Shown piece by piece: positions 19,259 to 29,300 of a DNA stretch of 64,000 nucleotides. The stretch's first letter is position 1. Every line of letters begins with the position of its first letter. Position numbers and translations under genes: made by a program. The stretch is from Paeniglutamicibacter kerguelensis (GTDB lineage Bacteria > Actinomycetota > Actinomycetes > Actinomycetales > Micrococcaceae). The notes below the pieces were generated by a model. The model searched no databases and was not told the origin of the DNA. It worked only from the letters and a program-made list of their open reading frames with translations. The stretch is from contig NZ_JAGIOF010000001.1 in the NCBI RefSeq assembly GCF_017876535.1, positions 434,001-498,000 of the forward strand. The letters run 5' to 3'.

Positions 19259-20503
19259 CTAGCGCACTGCCTGGACCGTGACCGCGAAGGCGCGTGCGCC
19301 CGAGCCCACGGAGCGCCGGGCCATGGCCGGGGCCTCGGCGGCACCGATGAACAGGGATTCGCCGCGGTGCAGTACCTGGTCCCCGCGCGGGGTGTCAACG
19401 ACAAGCTGCCCGTCGACGCAAATCATCAGCACGGGGCCGTTGGCGGCGATCGGCACATCGGCATCGGCCATGTCAGCGGCGTCCTCCGCGGCGGGGAGTT
19501 CGATGTGCTGCAACTGGAACTCGTCGAACGGAGGCGCAAAGACCTGCTGGCCAAAGTCCGTGGTCCGGGGGTGCAGCAGGGGGACGTCCTGCGGCTCGAA
19601 GACGGTGATCCGCAGCAGCTCCGGCAGGTCGATGTGCTTGGCGGTCAAACCGCCGCGCAGCACGTTGTCCGAGTTTGCCATGACTTCCACGCCGAGCCCG
19701 CGCAGGTAGGCGTGGACGTTGCCCGCGGCCAGGTAGATGGCCTGGCCCGGCGCCAGCTGGACCAGATTGAGCATAAGCGAAACCAGGATGCCCGGGTCGT
19801 TCGGGTAGTGCGCGTTCAACGACGGCAATTCCGCCAGCGCGGGGTGGGTGCGCAGCGATTCCTCGGTGCGCACCGCGTGCAGGACCCGGGCCGTCAACTT
19901 GGTGAGTTCCGGTGCGCCGCAGAGCAGCCGCCCAAAGGTGTTGCGCAGCGCATCCTCGCCGCCCAGCAGCTCGATGATGCCGGCGCACGCATCGGCGGCA
20001 ACGCCGGAGAGCAGCGGGAGCAGCAGGGAGAAATGCCTGGCGATCTGCTCCGGTTCGCGGAAGCCGCTGAGCGCCGCGAAATCGGTGAGCGCATAGATCA
20101 TCTCGGGCTTGTGCGCGGCATCCCGGTAGTTGCGGTGCGGGGCGTCCAACGCGATGCCGGCCGCGTTCTCCGCGGCAAACCCCTCGGCGGCCTGGGCAGC
20201 GTCGGGGTGGACCTGGATGGACAGCGGCTTCTCCGCGGCCAGGAGCTTGAGCAGGAACGGCAACGACCGGCCGTCGCCGGCCACCTCGCTGCCGAGCAGG
20301 GCCTCGGCGTTGGCGGAAATGAGTTCGTCGAGTCCCGGCGTCTCGCCGGGGACGCCGGAGACGACCCTGGACGGGGCGCTGGGGTGGGCGCCGATCCACA
20401 TCTCGGCTTCCGGTTCGGCGCCGGGCTCACGGCCCAGCAGCCCGGCGATCAGCGTGCGGGAGCCCCAGGGGTAGTTGCGTAGGGGATTTTCCAATCGATA
20501 CAA
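19259..20503 (-). CDS. manA: Mannose-6-phosphate isomerase, class I
   Basis: A 414-aa zinc enzyme interconverting fructose 6-phosphate and mannose 6-phosphate, feeding GDP-mannose and mannosyl-lipid or glycoprotein synthesis. The N-terminus LYRLENPLRNYPWGS is the family opening. The zinc ligands lie in LSIQVHPD and in GNVHAYLRGLGVEVMANSDNVLRGGLT. The C-terminal cupin-like part is present. The start is most likely TTG 20503, which gives this conserved opening. ATG 20533 would overlap the preceding LCP gene and add ten residues. It lies directly downstream of the LCP gene with 14 nt between them, so the two are probably co-transcribed. The Pmt gene at 38-40 kb would use the derived mannose. Confidence 0.9.
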   Translation of the reverse strand: MYRLENPLRNYPWGSRTLIAGLLGREPGAEPEAEMWIGAHPSAPSRVVSGVPGETPGLDELISANAEALLGSEVAGDGRSLPFLLKLLAAEKPLSIQVHPDAAQAAEGFAAENAAGIALDAPHRNYRDAAHKPEMIYALTDFAALSGFREPEQIARHFSLLLPLLSGVAADACAGIIELLGGEDALRNTFGRLLCGAPELTKLTARVLHAVRTEESLRTHPALAELPSLNAHYPNDPGILVSLMLNLVQLAPGQAIYLAAGNVHAYLRGLGVEVMANSDNVLRGGLTAKHIDLPELLRITVFEPQDVPLLHPRTTDFGQQVFAPPFDEFQLQHIELPAAEDAADMADADVPIAANGPVLMICVDGQLVVDTPRGDQVLHRGESLFIGAAEAPAMARRSVGSGARAFAVTVQAVR

Positions 20504-20517
20504 GGCGGCACGTCTCT

Positions 20518-22152
20518 CTACGGAACGGAGCATTCGTTGTTGTTGGCTGCGATTTTCGACAGGATGTCGGTGCGGCCGATCTGTTCCAGGGTGACCAGGT
20601 ACTCTTCGGTGATCGGGGAGCCGTCCGCCTTGGTGGTGGGTACCTCGGCCGCGCCCTCGTTGACCTTGCCCGGCTCGCTGTTGCGTCCGCCGGAGCTGGT
20701 CTTGCCGCTGGTCGGGCTCGGGGAGGAGCTCTTCGAGGCGCTGCCCGCGGTTGCGGGCTTCTCATCCGTCGCAGCCTTCTTTGGCTTGGCGGATTCACCG
20801 GTCGCGGCGACCATCGAGGTGATGCGCGCGTGGATCTTGTCGAAGTCAGGGTAGGTGGAGAACTTGTCGGAGGCCGACCCGAAGTCCGGTGCGCCGAGCG
20901 TGAGGTGCTTGAACGGGGTGGAGCGGGCCTTGTCCGCAAGGTTCAGGAACGAGCCCAGCTGCTGCTGAGGGATGTCGGTTTCCACCAGGTGCTCGCCGGC
21001 ATCCATGATCGAGGTGAAACGGGTGAGCATGGTCTGCGGGCTGAACTGGGAAATCATCGCCTGCTGCAGGCATTGCTGGCGGGCGATGCGGTGGTAGTCG
21101 GTGGTGAACTCGCGGGAGCGGGCAAACCAGAGCGCCTGCTTGCCGGTGAACTTGTGCTCGCCGGGGGCGAACCAGTGCGTGTTCACCGTGGAATTCGGCC
21201 ACTTCTTGGCGTTGTAGGGAACCCAGCCGCCGGAATCGACGGTGACACCGCCCATCGCGTCGATGAACCCGGCGAACCCGGCCATGTTGATCATGACGTA
21301 GCCCTGGACCTTCAGCCCGGTGGTGCCCTCGATGGCCTCCATGGTGGCCTGGGCCCCGGGGTTCGCCACTCCGGGGTAGAGGTCCGCGTGGCGGTCGGTG
21401 GCGTTGCGGTAGATGGCGTTGAACAGGCATTCGTCGCCGCAGTTGTATCCGTCCGGGTACACCTTGCGCATCGGCGAATCCGCGGAGAACTTTGCGTTCT
21501 GGAAGTTTCGCGGGATGGAAATCAGCAGGGTCTTGCCGGTCTTGGCGTCGACGCTGAGCAGCGACATGCTGTCGGTGCGCACGCCCTCGCGGTTTCCCGC
21601 GGAGTCCGAGCCGAAGACGGCAATGTTGTAGCGGCCTTCGACCGGCTTGAACGCGGGTCCCGCGCTGAAGACGTTGGAGATGGTTTGGCGGCCCTTGTTG
21701 AGCACAAACGCGCCGTATCCCAGGGAGCCGCTGGTGGCCAGGATCGCGACCACCAGGCCGCCGGTCACGATCATCCGGGCTCCGGGGGCCAGCAACTTGG
21801 GGCGGATGATGGCCAGCGTGTTCAGGAACATGAGCAGCCACCCGGCCGCCAGCGCGAACATCACGATGCTGGCCAGCAGTTGCACCCAGGACTGCGCGAA
21901 GACGGCAAGCAGCCAATCCCGCTTGAGCAGTGCCAGCAGGACCAGCACCACGACCACGGCCCAGCAGGCCATGGTGACGCGCATGGCGATCCCGCCCAGC
22001 TCACGCTTGCCCGACACCCATTGGGCGCTGCCGGGGAAGACGATGGTCAGCAGCAACAGCACCACGGCGCGCTTGGTGCGCACCGGTGCCGTGGCCGACT
22101 CCGGATCCGGCAGCAGGTCGGTTGAGCGTGAGGAGGGGCGGGTCGACGTCAT
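20518..22152 (-). CDS. LytR-CpsA-Psr (LCP) family protein
   Basis: A 544-aa membrane enzyme. Three to four helices lie in residues 28-160, and the LCP catalytic domain covers about residues 175-375. Key LCP elements are seen: an Asp/Arg cluster ([24 protein letters not shown]), then LLISIPRN, and the Arg-containing [24 protein letters not shown] proteins transfer glycopolymers from lipid carriers to peptidoglycan or arabinogalactan-like acceptors outside the membrane. The C-terminal 100 aa are Ser/Lys/Pro-rich with a final conserved segment. ATG 22152 begins eight bases after the purE stop, so the gene follows purK-purE in one probable operon and precedes manA. Confidence 0.88.
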   Translation of the reverse strand: MTSTRPSSRSTDLLPDPESATAPVRTKRAVVLLLLTIVFPGSAQWVSGKRELGGIAMRVTMACWAVVVVLVLLALLKRDWLLAVFAQSWVQLLASIVMFALAAGWLLMFLNTLAIIRPKLLAPGARMIVTGGLVVAILATSGSLGYGAFVLNKGRQTISNVFSAGPAFKPVEGRYNIAVFGSDSAGNREGVRTDSMSLLSVDAKTGKTLLISIPRNFQNAKFSADSPMRKVYPDGYNCGDECLFNAIYRNATDRHADLYPGVANPGAQATMEAIEGTTGLKVQGYVMINMAGFAGFIDAMGGVTVDSGGWVPYNAKKWPNSTVNTHWFAPGEHKFTGKQALWFARSREFTTDYHRIARQQCLQQAMISQFSPQTMLTRFTSIMDAGEHLVETDIPQQQLGSFLNLADKARSTPFKHLTLGAPDFGSASDKFSTYPDFDKIHARITSMVAATGESAKPKKAATDEKPATAGSASKSSSPSPTSGKTSSGGRNSEPGKVNEGAAEVPTTKADGSPITEEYLVTLEQIGRTDILSKIAANNNECSVP

Positions 22153-22160
22153 ATGGGTCC

Positions 22161-22691
22161 TTACTCGCCGAACTCGGCGGCCGATGCGGCGCGCAATGCC
22201 GCACCCTTGTCGGAGGCGACCTGGCGCAGTCCCGCAGCGAATTCGATGAGCTGGGTGCGCAGCGAGGCGGCGAGCTCGTCGGTCCCGGTGGCCAGCATGC
22301 GTGCCGCCAGCAGGCCCGCGTTGCGCGCGCCGCCGATCGACACTGTGGCAACGGGGACGCCGGCGGGCATCTGCACGATGGACAGCAGCGAATCCATGCC
22401 GTCGAGCGTCTTCAGCGGCACCGGGACGCCGATGACCGGCAGCGGGGTGACCGAGGCAATCATGCCCGGCAGGTGCGCGGCGCCGCCGGCTCCGGCGATG
22501 ATGACGCGGATGCCGCGGGTGTGGGCTTCCTTGCCGTAGACGATCATGTCCTCGGGCATGCGGTGCGCGGAGACGACGTCCGCCTCGAAGGGGATGCCAA
22601 ATTCGGCCAGGGCCTCGGCGGCCAGACGCATGACCGGCCAGTCCGAATCCGAGCCCATGACCAGTCCGACGAGCGGGGTTTCATTCGACAT
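22161..22691 (-). CDS. purE: N5-carboxyaminoimidazole ribonucleotide mutase
   Basis: A 176-aa class I PurE, which converts N5-CAIR made by PurK into CAIR in purine synthesis. The substrate-binding signature GSDSDWPVM is at residues 13-21, SAHRMPEDM follows, and the glycine loop [14 protein letters not shown] is complete. The start codon ATG 22691 overlaps the purK stop by one base, showing translational coupling. The presence of both enzymes indicates the bacterial two-step route. Confidence 0.95.
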   Translation of the reverse strand: MSNETPLVGLVMGSDSDWPVMRLAAEALAEFGIPFEADVVSAHRMPEDMIVYGKEAHTRGIRVIIAGAGGAAHLPGMIASVTPLPVIGVPVPLKTLDGMDSLLSIVQMPAGVPVATVSIGGARNAGLLAARMLATGTDELAASLRTQLIEFAAGLRQVASDKGAALRAASAAEFGE

Positions 22692-23878
22692 TACTTTTGT
22701 CCTTCGGTGCTGGCGGCGGTCGTCGCCGGGACGCCGTCGCGGATCATTGTGGCGACGGCGTTGGCGCGGGCGCGCAGCGACTCGGCGCTTTCACCCGGTT
22801 CGGAAATGACGTTGACGTGCCCGATCTTGCGTCCGGGACGCACCGACTTGCCGTAGGCGTGGACCTTCACGCGCGGTTCGGCCGCGAGGGCGGCGCGGAA
22901 CGCGGAGAACAGGTCCTGGTTGTCGCCGCCGAGGTAGTTCTTCATGACGGTGATCTCGGCCAGCGCGTCGGTGGCGCCCAGCGGCAGGTCCAGGACCGCG
23001 CGCAGGTGCTGCTCGAACTGGCTGGTGATCGAACCGTTCATGGTCCAGTGCCCGGTGTTGTGCGGGCGCATGGCGAGCTCGTTGATGACAAAGCCGGCAC
23101 CGACGCCGGGGGTCTCGAAGAGCTCGGCGGCCATGACGCCGGTGACGCCGAAGGCGTTGGCGATCTTCAGGGCCGCTGCCTCGGCCGCGTGGGCGACCTC
23201 GGGGGAGATGTCCTGGGCCGGGGCGATGACCTCGTCGCAGACGCCGTCGACCTGGATGGTGTGCACCACGTCCCAGGCCTTGGAATCGCCGGACGGGGTG
23301 CGGGCCACCAGCGCGGAAAGCTCGCGGGTGAACGCCACCTTGTCCTCGGCCAGCAGGGCGCCGTTGCCGAACCAGTCGGCAGCTTCGCGGGCCTCCGACT
23401 CGTCGTCGATCATGCGCACGCCCTTGCCGTCGTATCCGCCGCGCGGGGTCTTGAGCACGATGGGCCAGCCGGTCTTCTCGCCGAAGGCGACAAGCTCCTC
23501 GACGGTTTCGACAGCTGCCCACGCCGGGTTGGGCAGGCCGAGCTCCTCGATGGCGGCACGCATGACGAGCTTGTCCTGGGCGTGGATCAGCGCGGCGGGG
23601 CGCGGCTGAACGTTGACGCCTTCGGCAATCAGCGCCTGCAGGTGCTCGTTCGGCACGTGTTCGTGGTCGAACGTGAGCACGTCGACACCGCGTGCGAATT
23701 CCCGCAGGGTTGCCAAATCTTTGTAGTCACCCACCGGTGCGTCGGCAACGGAGCGCGCAGCTGAGACATCCGGGCCTTCGGCCAAGATGCGTAGTTCGAA
23801 TCCGAGGTTCAATGCCTCGGGGGCCATCATTCGTGCGAGTTGGCCTCCGCCAACAACGCCAATTACTGGAAACGTCAC
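22691..23878 (-). CDS. purK: 5-(carboxyamino)imidazole ribonucleotide synthase
   Basis: A 395-aa ATP-grasp enzyme that carboxylates AIR with ATP and bicarbonate. The N-terminal motif [18 protein letters not shown] is characteristic of PurK. The ATP-grasp core is seen in [20 protein letters not shown], and the metal-binding part in [18 protein letters not shown]. It is the first gene of the purK-purE-LCP-manA run and is divergent from the GtrA gene, with about 195 nt of shared upstream sequence. ATG 23878 fits the family N-terminus. Confidence 0.95.
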   Translation of the reverse strand: MTFPVIGVVGGGQLARMMAPEALNLGFELRILAEGPDVSAARSVADAPVGDYKDLATLREFARGVDVLTFDHEHVPNEHLQALIAEGVNVQPRPAALIHAQDKLVMRAAIEELGLPNPAWAAVETVEELVAFGEKTGWPIVLKTPRGGYDGKGVRMIDDESEAREAADWFGNGALLAEDKVAFTRELSALVARTPSGDSKAWDVVHTIQVDGVCDEVIAPAQDISPEVAHAAEAAALKIANAFGVTGVMAAELFETPGVGAGFVINELAMRPHNTGHWTMNGSITSQFEQHLRAVLDLPLGATDALAEITVMKNYLGGDNQDLFSAFRAALAAEPRVKVHAYGKSVRPGRKIGHVNVISEPGESAESLRARANAVATMIRDGVPATTAASTEGQK

Positions 23879-24074
23879 CTACATAGCCTACCCAACGCCG
23901 GTCGCGCGGTGCGGAGCCGAAGCGACTTTGGACACCATTCTTGGGTAACTTTCAGTGAACCGCATTAGAATGCTTAGGTTGAACCGGGTCATGAAGTCGC
24001 GGTTCGACCGCACCCATGCACCCCGATTCGAGAGTATTGCGGGGCGGTGCTTTCAAACCAAACCGTGGAGGACC

Positions 24075-24647
24075 ATGCAGGCGAAGATCTGGGGCAGGCT
24101 CACCGGCCTCGTGTCGATGATGTGGCGAGAAGTCGCAAAATTCGGTGTTGTGGGCGGCGTCGCCTTCATCATCGACTCCGGCATCTACCTGTGGATGCTC
24201 GAAGGCCCGATGCACGACTCGGAAGTCAAGGCGAAGATTGTCGCGGGCATCGTTGCCACCATGTTCTCCTGGGTGGCAAACCGATTCTGGACGTTCCGCC
24301 ACCGCCGACAGGCCAACGTCGTGCGAGAACTGGTGATGTTCCTCATCATGAACGCCATCGGCCTGGGAATCGCCGCGGCCTGCGTGTGGATCACCAAGTA
24401 CTGGATCGGGTTGACCGACACCACCAGCCTGTTCATTGCAGGGTCGGTCGTGGGCCTGGTGCTGGGAACCATCTTCCGCTTCTTCGCCTACCGCTTCTGG
24501 GTCTTCGGCGCCGAATTGGACGAGGAAGAGGCATTCGCGCACGATCGCGAACTGATCGGCGTCGGTGTCGAGACCGGCAGCAACGCGAAGCTTTCCGCTC
24601 CCGCGGCACCGCAGGAAGCGCAAACCGAGAGCGAAGCAGCCAAATAG
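24075..24647 (+). CDS. GtrA family membrane protein
   Basis: A 190-aa protein with four predicted transmembrane helices at about residues 22-140: FGVVGGVAFIIDSGIYLWM, IVAGIVATMFSWVANRFWTF, ELVMFLIMNAIGLGIAAACVW and FIAGSVVGLVLGTIFRFFAYRFWVF. The paired NRFWTF and YRFWVF ends are hallmarks of the GtrA/DPMS family, whose members are linked to moving or anchoring polyprenyl-linked sugars. The C-terminal 45 aa are acidic and Ala/Glu-rich. ATG 24075 with GTGGAGGACC upstream is the clear start; the open frame extends to 23955. It is divergent from purK and followed by a 19-bp perfect hairpin. Confidence 0.87.
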   Translation: MQAKIWGRLTGLVSMMWREVAKFGVVGGVAFIIDSGIYLWMLEGPMHDSEVKAKIVAGIVATMFSWVANRFWTFRHRRQANVVRELVMFLIMNAIGLGIAAACVWITKYWIGLTDTTSLFIAGSVVGLVLGTIFRFFAYRFWVFGAELDEEEAFAHDRELIGVGVETGSNAKLSAPAAPQEAQTESEAAK

Positions 24648-24683
24648 CATTTCCCGGGGTCGGCAACGCCCGGCCGCAGGGCA

Positions 24684-24732
24684 AAAGGTTCCCGTCGTTT
24701 CCACCCTTCGGGCGGAAACGACGGGAACCTTT
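24684..24732. terminator. Strong bidirectional terminator after the GtrA gene
   Basis: A perfect 19-bp inverted repeat beginning AAAGGTTCCCGTCG (24684-24702) and closing with CGACGGGAACCTTT (24714-24732), with an 11-nt loop. The A-start and T-end of the stem give a short U-tract on either strand. It lies between convergent genes. Confidence 0.85.
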
Positions 24733-24770
24733 GTGCATGCCCGGGATAAGCGTGCGCCGGCAGGCAGCCC

Positions 24771-25505
24771 CTAGGCGCCCTGGTCCAGCCGGTTCACCAC
24801 GCGTTCCCCGGAAAGCAGGCGGTCGGTGATCGTGACGCCCTCCTCGACGAGCACCACCGGGGTTCCGTTGGCCCACAGGCCGACGAGCGCCGGCAAGAGA
24901 CGTTCAAGCGGCCAGGCGGTGGTGGCAAGCGTGGTTCCCTCCGCGCCGGCGGGTGTGAATAGCTCGCTGAAGCTTTGCCCGCCGTCGCTGCCGCCTCCGG
25001 GGACAAGCGCGACCGCGCTGGTGTCGATGGGCGAGGCAAAGTAGGAGTCTGCGTAGGCGCGGACCTCGGCGGCGTAGTCGGTGGAGCCCACGGGAAGCTC
25101 TCCGTCGTAGGACATGGCCAGCGAGGGAAGCGGGACAACCAACACCTCGACCGAACCGCCCACGTTGAGCGTTTGGGGGTAAGCCGTGACAAAGAGGTCC
25201 ACGGTTCCGGGGTCGGTTCCCGGCGCAACGCAGCGCAATTCGGCGCCCAGGTGCCAGCATGCCAGGGCCAGTGCTGCGGACTTCCAATGCCCCGGCATGT
25301 CCGTGGCAACGGTGTCCCCGGGGGCTAAATCAAACGCTTCGCTCAAAAGGTTCGCGCTCTTGGCCACCCAGTTGTCAAAGACCCGGCCGCTGAGCTCGAC
25401 GCGCTCGCCGTTTTGCGAGTACCAGGTGAGCCACGGATGGGTGGAGTGCCGGACCGGGGACAACAGGGCCTCGACCGGAGATAACGAATCGGTATCAAAT
25501 GTCAT
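24771..25505 (-). CDS. TIGR03089 family protein
   Basis: A 244-aa protein resembling the N-terminal part of an AMP-binding acyl-adenylate fold: VELSGRVFDNWVAKSANLLSEAFDLAPGDTVATDMPGHWKSAALALACWHLGAEL is laid out like the opening of acyl-CoA synthetases. It lacks the phosphate-binding YTSGTTG loop, so it is unlikely to be an adenylating enzyme. This matches the actinobacterial TIGR03089 family of unknown function, found near LCP and GtrA genes. ATG 25505 is used. The gene is divergent from whiB2, with a 285-nt gap carrying the whiB2 promoter. Confidence 0.8.
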   Translation of the reverse strand: MTFDTDSLSPVEALLSPVRHSTHPWLTWYSQNGERVELSGRVFDNWVAKSANLLSEAFDLAPGDTVATDMPGHWKSAALALACWHLGAELRCVAPGTDPGTVDLFVTAYPQTLNVGGSVEVLVVPLPSLAMSYDGELPVGSTDYAAEVRAYADSYFASPIDTSAVALVPGGGSDGGQSFSELFTPAGAEGTTLATTAWPLERLLPALVGLWANGTPVVLVEEGVTITDRLLSGERVVNRLDQGA

Positions 25506-25640
25506 GGGGAAGCTCCTTGTCGTGCCGGAAATTCACGGGGAATTCACGGGGTTGCGGTTTTGCTGGCGTGTCCCGCTGAAGACGCGGGCGTGGCGTGACT
25601 CTAAATCTACGATAACTTTCGCTAAAATCGTCCTCCCCAC

Positions 25641-25669
25641 TTGACGCTCCGGAGTTACACCAGTGTAAT
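25641..25669 (+). promoter_or_regulatory. Promoter of whiB2 with an overlapping palindrome
   Basis: TTGACG (25641-25646) and TGTAAT (25664-25669) are separated by exactly 17 nt, a near-consensus vegetative promoter. The perfect palindrome TTACAC-CA-GTGTAA (25655-25668) covers the spacer end and most of the -10 box, a position at which a bound protein would block RNA polymerase. The predicted transcript would have a leader of about 115 nt. The binding protein is unknown. Confidence 0.65.
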
Positions 25670-25790
25670 TAGATAGTGAACCGTCCGGGAGAGCGAAATT
25701 GTCTCGCGGCGGCTTTTTGTTGGAGCCGCTGCTGTTTTTCCTAAGGTCTATTTTTGTGTCGAATTCGTTACAGCGGAAGGTTAATGAACC

Positions 25791-26315
25791 ATGGGGAACG
25801 TGGATCGCGGCTTCGAAGAAGCGGCAGTACGGGGCGTCGCGCCGACCCAGTTCGGGTCGCGAAATGTGCCATCGGACTGGTTTGTCGATCCGGCAGAGTC
25901 CAACCTGGATGATGGTGACTCCCAGGTTCTGAGCAGCCAGGAGCAGGTCGCTGCATTCTTGTTGGCCCACGATGCGGTCAACGAACTTTCGGGAGCACCG
26001 ACCCCGTCGTGGGCGCCAAGCCTCGACGCGGAGTTGGACGGCGGAAATCCTTCGAAGGCCATCTGGATCGGCTTGGGGGCCGAATCCGAAGATGGCGAAC
26101 TGGGCTGGCAGTCCCAGGCGCTTTGCGCACAAACCGACCCGGAAGCGTTCTTCCCCGAAAAGGGCGGATCGACAAGGGACGCGAAGCGCGTGTGTGGCTC
26201 ATGCAGCGTGCGCTCCGAATGCCTAGAGTACGCATTGACCAATGATGAACGATTCGGTATTTGGGGCGGATTGTCAGAGCGTGAACGTCGACGTTTACGG
26301 AAACGAGCAGTCTAA
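25791..26315 (+). CDS. whiB2: WhiB family Fe-S transcriptional regulator (WhiB2/WhmD type)
   Basis: A 174-aa protein whose last 65 residues are the WhiB domain. The four cluster-binding cysteines are C112, C135, C138 and C144 (C-x22-C-x2-C-x5-C), followed by the GIWGG turn (156-160) and the basic SERERRRLRKRAV end that contacts DNA. The near-perfect segment AQTDPEAFFPEKGGSTRDAKRVC is typical of the WhiB2/WhmD subgroup, which acts in septation and cell division. The 100-residue N-terminal part is longer than in most WhiB proteins and is acidic; a shorter product cannot be excluded. ATG 25791 has GGAAGG upstream. Position beside envelope genes matches Rv3260c (from memory). Confidence 0.88.
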   Translation: MGNVDRGFEEAAVRGVAPTQFGSRNVPSDWFVDPAESNLDDGDSQVLSSQEQVAAFLLAHDAVNELSGAPTPSWAPSLDAELDGGNPSKAIWIGLGAESEDGELGWQSQALCAQTDPEAFFPEKGGSTRDAKRVCGSCSVRSECLEYALTNDERFGIWGGLSERERRRLRKRAV

Positions 26316-26344
26316 TTCTCCCTACGATCCACGTTACCGCCGTT

Positions 26345-29300
26345 GTGGTATCCCACAACGGCTCAGCTTTTCTCCCACGAACCCTCACCGCACTGCGGGA
26401 TCAAACACGCCTGATCGACAGGTTCGTGGGAGTCGACGCTTCATCCAGCGACGATTCCGAGGCACTGCTGCGCAAGCACCTTCCCTCGGATGCGAGCATC
26501 CTCTCCGTCGCGCCGCACAGCTTCGGCCGTTCCGTGAAGGCCGCCGTCGACTCGCTGGGCCAGCCGAAGGCCGGGCGCACCGAATGGCTGTGGCTGATCC
26601 ACGACGATTCGGTTCCCGAACTCGATGCGCTGGAGAAGCTGCTCACCGTCGTCGAGGCCACCGAATCGGTGACCATCGCCGGCTGCAAGCAACTCGACCT
26701 TGATTCCCCTCGCCGCCTGCTGGACGTGGGACTCGGCGTGAACGAATACGCCGAACGGGTCACCCTCATCGAAATCGACGAGGTTGACCAGGGGCAATAC
26801 GACGCGCGCACCGACTCCTTCGCCGTGACAAGCGCCGGCATGCTGGTCCGCCGCGACGTCTTCGAGGAGCTCGGCGGCTTCGACCCCGCATTGCCCGGCC
26901 TGGGCGACGACATGGACCTCTGCTGGCGCAACCGCCTGATGGGACACCGCGTGGTGGTGGTGCCGCAGGCCCGCATGTACCACAGGGCCGAAGTGGTCAG
27001 GGCGCTGGCCGGACCGCACGAGACCCGCCGTGCCGAGGTCTTTATGCGCCTGAAGCACGCAGCCGCCTGGAAGATTCCGTTCCTGATGCTCGGCGCCGTG
27101 TTCGGGGGGCTTTACAGGTTCCTTGATTCGGTCTTGGCCAAGGATCCCGCCTACGCCTTCGGGCAGCTGGGCGCGACGCTGCGCGCGGTCGGCTCGCCCC
27201 TGAAACTTTCCCGCTCGCGGGCCGCGGCCGCGGCGACCCGCCGCGTGCCAAGAAACTCGATCGCGCGACTGCTCACCGACCAGTCCAAGGTGCGCGAACA
27301 CCGCAAGCACATGCTCGAGAGCATCGACCACGCGCAGGTCTACGGCGACGGCACCGGCGCGCTGACCTCGCAGGCCCCGAGCGGCGACTCACGCAACGAC
27401 TTCGCGGCCCTCGCCGCTCCCGCCCGCACTTCCGCATTCGTCAGTGCGATCCTGGCGGTCCTTGGCACCCTGGCCGTTTCCCTGGTGGGGCTGCGCGCAT
27501 TGATCGGCGCCCCCGCCGTCGCCGGCGGGGCGCTGCTCCCGCTGTCGACCACCGCGGGCGAGATCTTCACCAACGCCACCGCCTGGTGGCAAAACCTCGG
27601 CGCCGGGATCCCCGGCGGCGCCGACCCGTTCGACTTCCTGCTCTGGCTGGGCGCCCTGCTCGGCGGCGGCAACGCGAACGGATCGGCGGTGGTGCTGACC
27701 CTGCTGGCCATGCCCCTTGCGGCGCTCAGCGCCTGGCTTGGGTTGGGGGCCGTGACCCGTTCACGGGCGGCACGCATGGTCGGCGGACTGCTCTGGGGCC
27801 TGTCCCCGGTGTTGCAGGTGTCGCTGGCCTCCGGCCGCGCCGGCGCGGTGCTGGTGCACGTTGCGGCGCCGCTGCTGCTGATGGCGCTCCTGCGCACCGT
27901 CGGCGCCGCTGCGGACACCAAGTCGCGTGCCCCGTGGGACGAAGCCCAGAACATTTCCCGCCCGGGATTCGGCGGCGTCCCCTCGTGGACGGCCGCGGCC
28001 TCGGCTTCGCTGCTGCTGGCCGCCGTCGCGGCGGCCTCCCCGGCGCTCGGCCTGGCCATGGTGCTGCTTATTGTCCTGTGCGCGATCCCGTTGGGTTCGC
28101 GGGCCAAGACCCTGTGGTGGGTGCCGCTTCCGGCGTTTGTCTTCCAGCTCCCGCTGGTCATCTCCGCGCTGGGCAACCCGCGGGCGGTGTTGGCGGACCC
28201 CGGCCTGCCGCTGGCCTTTGCCCCGGCCCCCCTGTGGGCCCAGGCCCTCGGCTTCCCCGTTGACTTCGACCCGTGGGCGGTCCCTGCCGGTTTTGGTTTC
28301 CTGTCCTCCGGGCCGTGGGCGCTGGTCCTGGCGCTGGCCATCGGTGCCCCCCTGATCGTTTTTGCTGTGCTTTCACTCTTCAAGGGCGGCCGTAAGTCGG
28401 CACTGCCCCGGGTGCTGTGGCTGCTCGGCCTGCTGCTGCTGGCCGGCGGATACGCCGCGAGCCTGGTCCCGACCGCGGTTTCCGGCAACTCCTTGGTGAG
28501 CCCGTTCAACGCCCCGTTTGTCTCTGGTTTCCTCCTGGCGATGCTCTTCGCCGCGGCGCTGGGCCTCGCGGCACTGCGCCGGGAACGGGAAGAGCCGGCA
28601 CCCGCCGCAACGGCGGACCGCGAAGGACCGACCGAGGACCCGGCACGCAAGGCCCCGGCCGGTGCACTGGTGGTGGCTTCATCCTTGATGGCGCTGGCTA
28701 TTGTTGCCGGCGGCGCCAACTGGGTGTTGTCCCAGGACACCCGGCGCGATGCCGACCAGACCTCGTGGGGAACCACCAGCGCGCTGCGCGCTGTTGCCCC
28801 GCGCACCCTGCCGGCCACGGCCGCCGACAGGGGACTTGGCCGCTACGAGGACCGCACGCTGGTGCTCGCCCAGGGCACGGACGGCGCGGTCTCGGCGGCG
28901 CTGATGAACGGCGCGGGAACCACCGCCGACGCGCTGTCCCAGGTTGCCACGGCCGAACGGCTCCAGGGCGGCCTGCTGAACCCGCAGGTACGCGCGGACG
29001 ACGCGGCGGAAAAGCTCATCGAGTCGACCGTGGCCATGCTGGTCTCCGACTCGGCCCTTGACCCGCGCCCGTCCCTGGCCTCGCTGGGCACCGGATTCGT
29101 GGTGCTCCAGGAAAACGACGCCACGGCCTCCGCGCTGGTGGCGCAGCTGGATTCGGTGCCGGGCCTGGTGCCCGTGGGCAAGACCGATGCCGGCTGGCTC
29201 TGGCGGGTCGAACAGCAGAACGAGGTGGCCGGCGCCGACAACGCAACGGACTTCACCTCCCGGGTCCGGGTGACAGTCAACGGGCAAACCGCTGCGCTGC

